Part shown: positions 8,261 to 16,367 of the stretch, piece after piece | Position numbering within the stretch: position 1 is the first letter of the stretch | How the letters are laid out: each line of letters starts with the position of its first letter | Origin: Drouetiella hepatica Uher 2000/2452 | GTDB taxonomy: Bacteria > Cyanobacteriota > Cyanobacteriia > Elainellales > Elainellaceae | Length of the DNA: 64,000 nt | Direction of reading: 5' to 3' | Assembly: GCA_019359505.1 (NCBI GenBank) | Contig: JAHHHD010000004.1 | Span: 1 to 64,000, forward strand | Notes under the pieces: generated by a model | Told to the model about the DNA's origin: nothing | The model's input: only the letters and a program-made list of their open reading frames with translations | Database searches by the model: none | Made by a program: the position numbers and the translations under genes

Positions 8261-9379
8261 TTAGTTGCTAGAAACAAAGTCGCTGCGCACCCAGCCCGTT
8301 GTACCCGACTCAAACCGAACGCTATACCAGGTCTCTCCATCTTCTCCTCGCTTTTTGTCAACCACCTGAATGCGATCGCCTGCATAGCCTGTAGACTGTA
8401 CTTCTGCCGAGGTACTGGCACCAGTGCGGACGTTAATCAACGCATCGGGTTCGCTAGCCGTCAGAACTGCCGATCGGGCAGAGCCTGAAGTAGAGGACTC
8501 AGCAGAGGCAGAAGGGGAAGCAGAAGCAGTCAAAGAACGATCGAGGTTACCCGATGTTGCAGGATCTTGAGCGCTCGAACTTTGGATGCCAGAACTTGAA
8601 GCATTGGCATCTTGCGAGACAAAATCACTTCTGACCCAGCCTCTCTCTCCAGACTCTAGACGAACGCTGTACCAGGTGTTGCCGTCTTCTCCCTGCATTT
8701 TGTCGAGAATGCTGAGGCGATCGCCTCCATAGCCGATGTGCGCAATCCCGGCAGAGGTGGTGGCACGCTCCCGCACATTGATGGGGGCTTGAGGCTGGCT
8801 TGAGGTGAGGACAGCCTTATCGGTGGATTCCACATCGGCACGGGTGCTACTGTCAGGGCTTTGAGAGTCCTGGCTGGTTATCCGGGCATCTAGCGAGGTG
8901 CGCGAGATGCCCACGGGTTCTACCTCGCCGCCTACCGCTAGGGCAAACCGCTGAGCCTTGCCGTAGGTCGTAAAGCTAGCAACCTGAACCGAGGGTACGC
9001 CAGTTTTATCTCTGATGACGCTGACAGCATCTTTGCAGTACCGATTGCGAATCTGAGCGATATCACTTTTGTCGATATATACGGGGTACCAGCTTTCGCT
9101 AGGGGAAACAGCCTGGTCGCCGCAAGAGCTTTGGGGAAAGGTAAACTCACTAGCGATCGCAGAAGCGCTCGGTGAAGTGCCAAGCGAAGGGGAAGCGCTA
9201 AGTGTAGGAGTAGCGCTAGGAACAGATGAACTGACATCGCGGGGAGCTAAGTCTGCCACGCTGCAAGCAGATAGAGCAAGGGTGCCCAACGACAGAACCC
9301 CCAACAGGGTAGTCCTGACCTTTTCAGCCGAGGAGCGTGGAATACAAACCCTACGGGAAGTCATCTCTTTCGTTTCCAT
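8261..9379 (-). CDS. Exported lipoprotein with two bacterial SH3 domains
   Basis: A 372-residue protein with a lipobox signal (LALSAC, cysteine at about 38) and Ser/Ala/Pro-rich linkers. It has two bacterial SH3 (SH3b) domains, at about 200-260 and 315-372. Both have the core NVR....TS and the ending TWYSVR.ESG..GWVRSDFVS. SH3b domains usually bind peptidoglycan or anchor envelope proteins. The region between signal and first SH3 (about 85-170) has two cysteines (SSCGDQ and NRYCKDAV) that could form a disulfide. ATG 9379 is preferred to an in-frame ATG at 9421; 9364 is also possible. Confidence 0.85.
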   Translation of the reverse strand: METKEMTSRRVCIPRSSAEKVRTTLLGVLSLGTLALSACSVADLAPRDVSSSVPSATPTLSASPSLGTSPSASAIASEFTFPQSSCGDQAVSPSESWYPVYIDKSDIAQIRNRYCKDAVSVIRDKTGVPSVQVASFTTYGKAQRFALAVGGEVEPVGISRTSLDARITSQDSQSPDSSTRADVESTDKAVLTSSQPQAPINVRERATTSAGIAHIGYGGDRLSILDKMQGEDGNTWYSVRLESGERGWVRSDFVSQDANASSSGIQSSSAQDPATSGNLDRSLTASASPSASAESSTSGSARSAVLTASEPDALINVRTGASTSAEVQSTGYAGDRIQVVDKKRGEDGETWYSVRFESGTTGWVRSDFVSSN

Positions 9380-9624
9380 AGCCACCTTCAGGGATGTCAA
9401 ATACAGCAAGCAATATAACACTAAAAATTCAGGATGGACGCTAGAGCTAGATATTTATTTGCAGCAGCCCACAACCTGGCGCTGTCTGTAGCGTATCTGC
9501 GAGAACTGGCAAATTCACAGCATTTTAGCGATTTAGCATAGCGCAGATTTTAATGGGGGCGATCGCTCCACCCTTCCTTAAAGTAAAGATTTTTGAAGAG
9601 TCGCCTGAGAACTTATCCCAAAAC

Positions 9625-9712
9625 GGCGCTGCTGGTTTTATGCATGAGTTTTTTGAAAGGGGCGCTCCGCGCCCCTTTCAAAAAAATTCATACCCGGATT
9701 CAGCCCTGCCCC
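9625..9712 (+). repeat. Family D palindromic repeat, copy D1
   Basis: A hairpin at 9645-9689 with GGGGCGC/GCGCCCC inner arms and a CTCC apex (GCGGAGC on the other strand). It is preceded by CTGGTTTTATG and followed by ATTCATACCCGGATTCAGC. The same flanks occur at 62491-62572 with a different stem. It fills most of the 315-bp gap between the SH3 lipoprotein and PRC-barrel genes. Confidence 0.8.
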
Positions 9713-9736
9713 AAAACTTACTCAAAGACTCTTGAG

Positions 9737-10852
9737 TCAAATCCAAGGCTCATCATCTAGATCATCTGGTTCATGATGCTGAGCTGTCGCATCTTCATTC
9801 CGTAGAATTGGCTCAGTTTTCAGGCTCGGCTCATCATTCATCCAGTCATCATCTAGCCAGTCATCATCCAGTGAGTCATCCGAACTAGCAGCTTGAGACT
9901 CCTCTTGCTTAGATCCAGCCTCAAATCCAGAATTTTCTCGGACGGTTTCAAAAATTTCCTCGGCTTGCACCGTCAAGGTCTGAAAGCTCGCTCCAAGCTG
10001 CTTGCTCAGAGAATGCGATCGCTCTTTCACTTCTTCGGCAAGAGTCTGGCTTGTCGCCTTAGCTCGTTCTGAAAAAGTTCGGGTTTCGGCTTTGGCGCTC
10101 AAGTCGTCCAACTGTTCACCCAACTGCTCACCCAATTGCTCATTGAGAATCTGAGCTTTTTCTTTCGCTTTTTGAGAAAGCATTTGGGCGTTCGCCTTCG
10201 CTTGATCAGCCAGGTTGTAAAGTTTTCCTCTCACTCGCTCTGTGACTTGTTCGGTCAAGGTTTCTGCCCGTTGAGTCAGCGATCGCAACTCCTCAGAGGC
10301 TTCTTGCGTCAGGGAATCTTTGGCTTTGATCAGCTTTTGAGAAATTCCCTCCTGATAGATGGTGAAGCGATCGGTGTCAGATTCTGCCACCAAAACGCGC
10401 TTTTTGCCAAAGCTGGCAATGTCGGCAGGGCGCAATTCATAAACTTCGCCCGTTATACCTGCCCAGCCGCTAGAAATAAACAGATAGGCTTTAATCTTGC
10501 CTGTCTCTAGCTCAAACAGATAATCCGTAATTTTGCCGAGCTGATTGCCCTCGTTGCTCCACACTTCATGCTGAATCAACGACTCAAGCTGCTGTACCTT
10601 TTTGGCCTCGGTTGGTTCAGAGGGTGCGTGAGTCAAGACACCACTGGCTCCAATGGCGGCAATCTGGCTTAGCTTGAAGGCGGATTTTGTGTTGCCCAGA
10701 AATCCAGACTTGCAGATGAAGCCCAACACGCGATGCACAGGAGGATACATCCACAGAGTCTCGACGCGCCCCAGTTCTTCCAACGTCTGGCGATCGAGCA
10801 CGAGCTGATTAATCAAGTCGCTTTGCCGAAAAACTTCTGCCTGAGCCGTCAT
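9737..10852 (-). CDS. PRC-barrel and coiled-coil protein
   Basis: A 371-residue cytoplasmic protein. Residues about 10-75 and 90-165 are two PRC-barrel-like domains (LGRVETLWMYPPVHRVLGF and LGKITDYLFELETGKIKAYL), as in the ribosome-maturation and photosynthetic reaction-centre H-subunit fold. Residues about 180-310 are a long amphipathic helical region rich in Ala/Glu/Lys with repeated GEQL units, like LEA or apolipoprotein-type coiled coils. The last 60 residues are highly acidic (DDSLDDDWLDDDW). Stress or thylakoid-membrane roles are possible but not shown. The gene is monocistronic. Confidence 0.8.
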   Translation of the reverse strand: MTAQAEVFRQSDLINQLVLDRQTLEELGRVETLWMYPPVHRVLGFICKSGFLGNTKSAFKLSQIAAIGASGVLTHAPSEPTEAKKVQQLESLIQHEVWSNEGNQLGKITDYLFELETGKIKAYLFISSGWAGITGEVYELRPADIASFGKKRVLVAESDTDRFTIYQEGISQKLIKAKDSLTQEASEELRSLTQRAETLTEQVTERVRGKLYNLADQAKANAQMLSQKAKEKAQILNEQLGEQLGEQLDDLSAKAETRTFSERAKATSQTLAEEVKERSHSLSKQLGASFQTLTVQAEEIFETVRENSGFEAGSKQEESQAASSDDSLDDDWLDDDWMNDEPSLKTEPILRNEDATAQHHEPDDLDDEPWI

Positions 10853-10897
10853 AATTTTCTAGAGCGCGAGAGCAAGATGAGGATACACATATCCAGC

Positions 10898-10990
10898 ATA
10901 TAGCAACCGCCAAGGGGGTTAGGACGGGAACATTTTGGGTGTGACAGCGCAGCGCCCCGCCAATGTCCTAAGCAAACTGGCGAAAGGCAT
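10898..10990 (+). repeat. Family A palindromic repeat, copy A1 (degenerate)
   Basis: It has the family A flanks: ATAGCAACCGCC and GTTAGGACGGG on the left, and ATGTCCTAAGCAAACTGGCG on the right. The central stem no longer pairs cleanly (GTGTGACAGCGC against GCGCCCCGCC), so this is the most decayed of seven copies. It lies in the 518-bp gap before the FHA-PBP gene. Confidence 0.75.
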
Positions 10991-11039
10991 ATCTTTGAAT
11001 TTTTAGATCTCGGAATTCACGCAGGATTTTGGCAGCTTC

Positions 11040-11180
11040 GCACAATCTCTAAATTTCACGGATCGGTCTTCACGGTAACCTCACAGCCCTTCTCCTGAAT
11101 TAGCCTGACTTCTCTGCATAAGGGAGTGGTAGATGCACCCTGATAGATTTCCCCGGCCAAAAGCTGGGGATTTTTTTTGG
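11040..11180 (+). ncRNA. Candidate small RNA ending in an intrinsic terminator
   Basis: At 11149-11179 there is a terminator-like stem (CCCCGGC/GCTGGGG, AAAA-containing loop) followed by eight T residues on the plus strand. The nearest plus-strand gene upstream ends near 8256 and two minus-strand genes intervene, so the terminator has no obvious mRNA to end. The preceding 80-100 bases could therefore encode a short transcript; GGGAGTGGTAGATGCACCCT lies just upstream. I cannot match it to a known RNA family, and no strong promoter is visible. The 5' end is a guess. Confidence 0.25.
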
Positions 11181-11256
11181 GCGATCGCCTTCCCTCAGCA
11201 GAAACCTGATCCGCAAAAACTTGAGTAGTCTGCCTAGGCTTTCTGCGACTTGTAGG

Positions 11257-11284
11257 ACAGTCGGTACAATACAGTCAGTACAAT
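11257..11284. repeat. Tandem 14-bp repeat upstream of the FHA-PBP gene
   Basis: Two adjacent copies of ACAGTCRGTACAAT (one base differs) about 90 bases upstream of the coding start. Each contains a -10-like TACAAT. It could be a duplicated promoter element or regulator half-sites. Confidence 0.4.
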
Positions 11285-11370
11285 GTTGCGTAGCTGAGTT
11301 TGGAGAACTCTTCGGAAACTTCAGCGGGTCAAACTGTATCTAGTCTTGAGTGACTCTGCACGAGCTGTCC

Positions 11371-13653
11371 ATGACTCCACCTTCTACACCACCTACACCG
11401 CCCAATTCGCCCTCTAACCCGCCAAAGACGTTCTTGCGGGCCATCACGCAAGCCGTTCAAACTATTCAGGCAAAGGTTAACTTTTCCCAGCTTGCCCTTA
11501 AGCCCAACGCCAAAGTGCCGGAACTGTGGGTGCAGGATGCCGACTCTGATAAAGCAGAAATTTACCCGCTGCTGGGTGAGCATTACGTACTAGGGCGCAG
11601 CTCTAAATCCTGCGATATTGTGGTGCGAAATCCGGTGGTGAGCCAGGTGCATCTCTCGATGACGCGCGACAAGCAGCAGCCCCACGATCCGTTTGTGATG
11701 AAGGACGAAAACTCCACCAACGGCATCTACCGAGGTAAACGGCGGCTTGCCAAGGTAACGCTGCACCATGGCGATGTTCTAACGTTAGGGCCTCCTGAAT
11801 TGGCGGCAGCTGTGAAGATTCAGTATCACAATCCGCCTCCAACCTACGTCAAGGCAATCAAGTACGGGCTATATGGCTTCACGGGACTGACGGCGATCGC
11901 TGCTGCATGGGTCGGGTTTGAGTGGCAAAAGTTTGGGGTGACTCCTTTGCCTGCCTCTGTACAGGGTCCAGTTGTGGTTTATGCACGAGATGGCGAAACA
12001 CCCCTCAGACCAATCGAAACACGCGCACATCTGGAAAATAAGCGGCTTTCGGAATTCTCGCCTTTCCTGCCCAAGGCGGTGATTGCCTCAGAAGATTCCC
12101 GCTACTACTGGCATTGGGGCGTTGACCCGATCGGGATTACCCGCGCCCTCGTGACCAACGTTAAGGGCGGCGAAATTCGCGAAGGAGCCAGCACCATCAC
12201 GCAGCAGTTGGCGCGCAGCATTTTCCGAGACTACGTGGGCACCGAAGATTCTGCCAGCCGCAAGATCCGCGAGGCAATGGTGGCTCTGAAGCTGGAAGCT
12301 GCCTACAGCAAAGATTTCCTGATGCTGACCTACCTGAATCGCGTCTATCTGGGCAGCGGCAACTATGGCTTTGAGGATGCAGCGCAATTTTATTTCGGCA
12401 AATCGGCGAAAGACCTGACGCTATCTGATGCGGCAACCCTTGTGGGTATCCTGCCTGCCCCAAACCGATTTAATCCCGTGCGAGATTACCAGTCGGCAGT
12501 GGAGCTACGCGATCGCGTTATCAACCGCATGGCAGCTCAGGGTTCCGTCAGCCTAGAGGAAGCGCAGCGGGCAAGGCGATCGCGGATCGAGATCAATCCA
12601 GCGGCAATTAAGGAGCTAGAAAGCACGATCGCCCCCTATTTTTACGGTCAGGTATTTCAAGATTTGGATACGCTCTTGGGTGAGCAGCTGGCCCAGGAAG
12701 GCAATTTTATTGTGGAAAGCAGCCTAGATCCCCAGATGCAGACTAAGGCGGAGGCGAGTCTACAGGCAGCAGTAGGCACCACAGGGGCATCTGCTGGGTT
12801 CTCACAAGGCGCCCTTGTTACCCTCGACAGCAGTACGGGTGAGGTTTTGGCGCTTGTGGGCGGCATTGATTTTCAGCAGAGCCAGTTCAACCGAGCGACT
12901 CAGGCCATGCGGCAGCCCGGATCGACTTTCAAGGTGTTTGCTTATACGGCAGCGATCGAGCAGGGAATTTCGCCCAGCGCCGCCTTTTCCTGTGCTCCGC
13001 TCGACTGGGGCGGACAGTTCTTTGAGGGCTGTAAATCGGGCGGCGGCAGTCTAGATATGTATAGTGCGTTGGCGCGATCGGAAAATGTTGTTGCCCTGCG
13101 CATTGGGCAAGAGGTGGGGCTAGACCAGGTGGTGCGGACGGCGCAGCGCATGGGGATCTCCTCTAAGCTTAATCCGGTTCCTGGACTCGTGTTGGGGCAG
13201 AGTGAGGTCAATCTACTGGAACTCACAGGAGCTTACAGCGTTCTGGCAAACCAGGGAATTCGCAACCAGCCCCACACGATCAACCGCATTTTAGACAGTA
13301 GCGATTGCACTAACCCCCAAGATTTCAAAACCTGTCGCGTCATTTTTGACTATCAGCAAAATGCCCAGACTAATCTCCCTGCCCTTGATCCCCAGGTCGC
13401 TGACATTATGACTTCGTTGATGCAAGGCGTGGTGCAGTCGGGTACCGGACGCAACGCGGCGCTGGGATTGGGCGAAGCGGGTAAAACTGGCACCAATAAT
13501 GACAATACAGATCTTTGGTTTGTTGGCTATGTACCGGGTCAGGCTTTGGCAACGGGCATTTGGTTTGGCAACGACGACAACACGCCTACTGCCGGAACGA
13601 GTGCAGACGCTGCTCAGCTTTGGGGTAACTATATGCAGCAAGTCGTTCGTTAG
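11371..13653 (+). CDS. FHA domain-class A penicillin-binding protein fusion
   Basis: A 760-residue peptidoglycan synthase. Residues about 50-135 form an FHA phosphothreonine-binding domain (GEHYVLGRSSKSCDIVV, VSQVHLSM, NSTNGIY). A single membrane helix follows at about 165-185. The glycosyltransferase (GT51) domain starts near 205 (EDSRYYWHWGVDPIG, EGASTITQQLARSIF). The transpeptidase domain has STFK (about 515), SEN (ARSENVVALRIG) and KTG (about 703). All catalytic motifs are intact. The FHA domain is cytoplasmic, on the N-terminal side of the membrane helix, so the enzyme could respond to Ser/Thr kinase signalling (inference). ATG 11371 is used; an in-frame GTG at 11350 would add seven residues. 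Confidence 0.9.
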   Translation: MTPPSTPPTPPNSPSNPPKTFLRAITQAVQTIQAKVNFSQLALKPNAKVPELWVQDADSDKAEIYPLLGEHYVLGRSSKSCDIVVRNPVVSQVHLSMTRDKQQPHDPFVMKDENSTNGIYRGKRRLAKVTLHHGDVLTLGPPELAAAVKIQYHNPPPTYVKAIKYGLYGFTGLTAIAAAWVGFEWQKFGVTPLPASVQGPVVVYARDGETPLRPIETRAHLENKRLSEFSPFLPKAVIASEDSRYYWHWGVDPIGITRALVTNVKGGEIREGASTITQQLARSIFRDYVGTEDSASRKIREAMVALKLEAAYSKDFLMLTYLNRVYLGSGNYGFEDAAQFYFGKSAKDLTLSDAATLVGILPAPNRFNPVRDYQSAVELRDRVINRMAAQGSVSLEEAQRARRSRIEINPAAIKELESTIAPYFYGQVFQDLDTLLGEQLAQEGNFIVESSLDPQMQTKAEASLQAAVGTTGASAGFSQGALVTLDSSTGEVLALVGGIDFQQSQFNRATQAMRQPGSTFKVFAYTAAIEQGISPSAAFSCAPLDWGGQFFEGCKSGGGSLDMYSALARSENVVALRIGQEVGLDQVVRTAQRMGISSKLNPVPGLVLGQSEVNLLELTGAYSVLANQGIRNQPHTINRILDSSDCTNPQDFKTCRVIFDYQQNAQTNLPALDPQVADIMTSLMQGVVQSGTGRNAALGLGEAGKTGTNNDNTDLWFVGYVPGQALATGIWFGNDDNTPTAGTSADAAQLWGNYMQQVVR

Positions 13654-13668
13654 CCGATAGGTCGGCTC

Positions 13669-13760
13669 ATAGCTGTCACCAGTTTGCTTAGGACATTTTG
13701 GGTGGGGCGCTGCGCGCCCCACCCAAAATGTCCCCTCCTAACCGCCTTGGCGGTTGCTAT
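13669..13760 (-). repeat. Family A palindromic repeat, copy A2
   Basis: A full-length family A element in reverse orientation, just after the FHA-PBP stop codon: AGCTGTCACCAGTTTGC, TTAGGACATTTTGGG, apex GCGCTGCGCG, CCCAAAATGTCC, then the AACCGCC/GGCGGTT side hairpin and GCTAT end. It has no T-tract, so any terminator role would be indirect. Confidence 0.85.
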
Positions 13761-13827
13761 GGATTGGGAGAATTCCTCTCTAAAATTAGGCAATGGCAAA
13801 AATTAATTAAAAAAAGATGGCGCAATT

Positions 13828-13856
13828 TTGCTGTTACCACATAAATCGGATATGAT
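13828..13856 (+). promoter_or_regulatory. Putative promoter of the RRM protein gene
   Basis: TTGCTG (13828-13833) and TATGAT (13851-13856) are separated by 17 bases, close to the primary sigma consensus. Transcription from here would give a leader of about 95 bases before the GTG start at 13960. Cyanobacterial rbp genes typically have such leaders. Confidence 0.5.
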
Positions 13857-13959
13857 CTCCAGCAAATGCAGTATTCGGTAGAAAAGTTGAAGGTTCTGCA
13901 CTTGCATTCTTTGAACTTCTCCGAACTGTCTCTTGTATTGCTAAGGTTTGGAGAGAGCC

Positions 13960-14259
13960 GTGACTATTTACGTGGGCAACCTGTCTTTTCAGGCTACCGA
14001 GGAGGATTTGCGGGAGGTTTTTGCAGAGTACGGCAAGGTGAGCCGGGTTAGTCTGCCGACCGATCGCGAAACAGGCAGAAAGCGCGGCTTTGCGTTTGTG
14101 GAAATGGAAGAAGACGCTCAAGAAGACAAAGCCATTGCTGAATTGGATGGGGCTGAATGGCTCGGTCGAGAAATTCGCGTTAACAAGGCAAAACCTCGTG
14201 AAGAGGGCGGCAGCCGTGAGGGCGGTCGCAGAAGTGGCGGCTTTGCATCCAGGGAGTAG
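13960..14259 (+). CDS. RRM-type RNA-binding protein (Rbp family)
   Basis: A 99-residue protein with one RNA recognition motif and a short Gly/Arg/Ser tail, the standard architecture of cyanobacterial cold-responsive Rbp proteins. RNP2 is IYVGNL (residues 3-8) and RNP1 is KRGFAFVEM (about 43-51). The tail (GGSREGGRRSGGF) is glycine-rich. The GTG at 13960 is preferred over a TTG at 13948 because MTIYVGNL is the usual N-terminus and GGAGAGAG sits 2-9 bases upstream. The two or three residues between RNP1 and the end of the motif are unusually acidic (EEDAQEDK). Confidence 0.9.
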   Translation: MTIYVGNLSFQATEEDLREVFAEYGKVSRVSLPTDRETGRKRGFAFVEMEEDAQEDKAIAELDGAEWLGREIRVNKAKPREEGGSREGGRRSGGFASRE

Positions 14260-14329
14260 TACGCTAAGGGTGATAAGCCTTTAATGCTGCCCATAACGGT
14301 TTACGGCACTTTGCGCTCGGTTAAGTCTG

Positions 14330-14378
14330 GGTTATTTCAGTAGAAGCCTCGCGGAGTGAGGCTTCTACTGAAATAACC
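14330..14378. repeat. 49-bp perfect hairpin after the RRM gene
   Basis: Two perfect 21-bp arms (14330-14350 and 14358-14378) enclose the 7-base loop GCGGAGT, i.e. a C-GGA-G apex. Arms start GGTTATTTCAG. It lies 70 bp after the RRM stop and 70 bp before the GTPase gene, with no poly-T. Its length and apex resemble family B, but the arm sequence is unrelated. Confidence 0.8.
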
Positions 14379-14448
14379 GTGGTTTATGCAATTGAAAATG
14401 GCTGTAAGAGATGCCCAAGGTTTCGATCGCTAACCTCTGGAGTCGCTG

Positions 14449-15990
14449 ATGTCTAGCTCACGCCTCCTAGCGCTTGTCGCTGGCATTCTTCTAATTTTGG
14501 GGCTGGTAATATGGCTGACAGGCTCTCTATCGCAGCTCTATTTTGGTATCGCCATCACCTCTCCGCTGCTGGCAAATATTCTGGTAGCGCTGATGCTGGC
14601 GCTTCTGATCTGCGCTGTGGCGGCTTTGTTCTATTTCACGCTGCCCCTTTTTCGTGAAGGAACCAGCCGTCAGAGAGCCGATCGCCCGCAGCCTGTCAAG
14701 CTTCCTGAGCAAAAGGCAGAGGTTGCCCGTGAAACCCTTCAGGCGGTGCAGCAGCAGGTGGCTCAGATTCAAGATGAGATTGCACGACAGGCGTTGATCG
14801 ATCGCTCCCGTGAAATTGAGCAAAGTCTATCGTTTCGAGAGCTGCATGTCGTGATTTTTGGCACGGGATCAGCCGGGAAAACTTCGATCGTCAATGCTGT
14901 GATCGGTCGAATGGCGGGTCGAGTCGGCGCGACGCTGGGCACGACAGAGTTGGGGCAGATCTATCGCTTTCAGCTTAAAGGGCTAGATCGAGAAATTCAA
15001 ATCGCTGATACTCCCGGCATCCTAGAAATCGGCATCATTGGTACAGAGCGGGAAAACCTGGCTCGGCAGATGGCAACAGATGCTGATTTGCTGCTGTTCG
15101 TGATCGACAATGATTTGCGCCAGTCAGAATATACGGCTCTGCGGGCTTTAACGGAAATTGGCAAGCGATCGCTCCTCGTCTTCAATAAAACCGATCTATA
15201 TCCCGAAGCTGACCTAGATGTTTTGCTCAATCGGATTCGGCAGCGCGTCCAGACGCTGATTCCACTCGAAGATATTGTGGCGATCGCCGCTAACCCTCAG
15301 CCTGTGCGTTTAGAGAACGGCGAGCTATTTCAGCCTGAGCCAGAAGTTATTCCGCTACTGCGGCGGATGGCGGCAGTGCTGCGATCGGAAGGGGAAGACT
15401 TGATTGCTGATAATATCTTGCTGCAATCGCAGCGGCTGGGCGCAGAAGCCCGCCAGCTGATTGATGTTGAGCGCCAAACTCAAGCTGAGAAAATAGTCGA
15501 TCGCTACCAGTGGATCAGTGCTGGGGTGGTTTCAGTCACACCGTTACCCTTCGTTGATTTGATTGCCACGGCTGCCATCAATGCCCAGATGGTGGTGGAA
15601 TTAGGGCGAGTCTATGGCTGCGAGATTAATCTGGAGCGCGGCAAAGAGCTGGCCATTTCATTGGCAAAAACTCTCGTCAGCCTAGGCGTAGTGCGAGGCG
15701 CGATCGAACTTCTCTCGATTGCTCTTCAAACGAATGTCGGCACTTTTCTCATTGGTCGTGCCATCCAGGGCGTAACGGCAGCCTACCTGACCCGCATTGC
15801 CGGAAAAAGCTTCATTGAGTACTTCCGTCGCGACCAAACCTGGGGAGATGGCGGCATGGCGCAGGTTGTACAGGAGCAGTTTCAGCTCAACCGCCGTGAT
15901 GAGTTTATTAGGGTCTTTGTGCAGGATGCGATCGCTCGGATTGCCTTGCCATCGAAAGAGCCTGACAGGAACTCAAATATTGAGGCTTGA
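14449..15990 (+). CDS. Membrane-anchored GTPase with DUF697 domain
   Basis: A 513-residue protein. Two N-terminal membrane helices (about 5-25 and 38-65) precede a coiled segment and an Era/YcjX-like GTPase domain: P-loop GTGSAGKTSIVNAV (about 141-154), switch II IADTPGI, and NKTD near 247. The C-terminal third is DUF697-like (ISAGVVSVTPLPFVDLIATAAINAQMV), with further hydrophobic helices. Similar proteins are common in cyanobacteria and are thought to act at membranes, possibly in ion homeostasis or division; the function is not established. The gene is single, with a 70-bp spacer from hairpin 14330-14378. Confidence 0.85.
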   Translation: MSSSRLLALVAGILLILGLVIWLTGSLSQLYFGIAITSPLLANILVALMLALLICAVAALFYFTLPLFREGTSRQRADRPQPVKLPEQKAEVARETLQAVQQQVAQIQDEIARQALIDRSREIEQSLSFRELHVVIFGTGSAGKTSIVNAVIGRMAGRVGATLGTTELGQIYRFQLKGLDREIQIADTPGILEIGIIGTERENLARQMATDADLLLFVIDNDLRQSEYTALRALTEIGKRSLLVFNKTDLYPEADLDVLLNRIRQRVQTLIPLEDIVAIAANPQPVRLENGELFQPEPEVIPLLRRMAAVLRSEGEDLIADNILLQSQRLGAEARQLIDVERQTQAEKIVDRYQWISAGVVSVTPLPFVDLIATAAINAQMVVELGRVYGCEINLERGKELAISLAKTLVSLGVVRGAIELLSIALQTNVGTFLIGRAIQGVTAAYLTRIAGKSFIEYFRRDQTWGDGGMAQVVQEQFQLNRRDEFIRVFVQDAIARIALPSKEPDRNSNIEA

Positions 15991-16325
15991 TCGCGGTGCT
16001 ACCTCGCAGTGCTGTCTACGCAGTGCCACCCGCCAAAGCCGATCTTCATTGCCGCTTGATGGCAACCCACAAAGATTTCAAGAATGTCCTCAGGAATTAG
16101 GGATACAAGAGATGTAGATGACTATATCCCCTGGGGAACTAGGAGTAATTGCTGACTTAACCCATGAGCTACATCTACACCACGGTTTCTATCAGCACCC
16201 TTCCTGGGTACTGCGCCTGATAGGACGGCTGCCAGTCGAAAAACTCACGGGGCGAAACTTTAAGCAATTTATTTCGTCCTAAGTTAATTGATCCCGAATG
16301 GTGGGAACAATAGCCGTAAGCAACA
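15991..16325. other. Spacer before the sigma factor gene
   Basis: About 335 bases without a supportable gene. I see an inverted pair (GATGTAG near 16111 and CTACATC near 16169) but no repeat-family member and no clear terminator. The promoter of the sigma factor is presumably here; I cannot place it with confidence. Confidence 0.4.
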
Positions 16326-16367
16326 ATGAACGCCCCCTTGTTACCTGGAGCAATTGAGACAAGCATT

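Noticed and set aside
9553-9735. Open frame of 60 codons
   Set aside because: It lies largely within repeat D1.
13669-13760. Family A hairpin as an intrinsic terminator of the PBP gene
   Set aside because: There is no T-tract after the stem, and the same element occurs elsewhere in both orientations.
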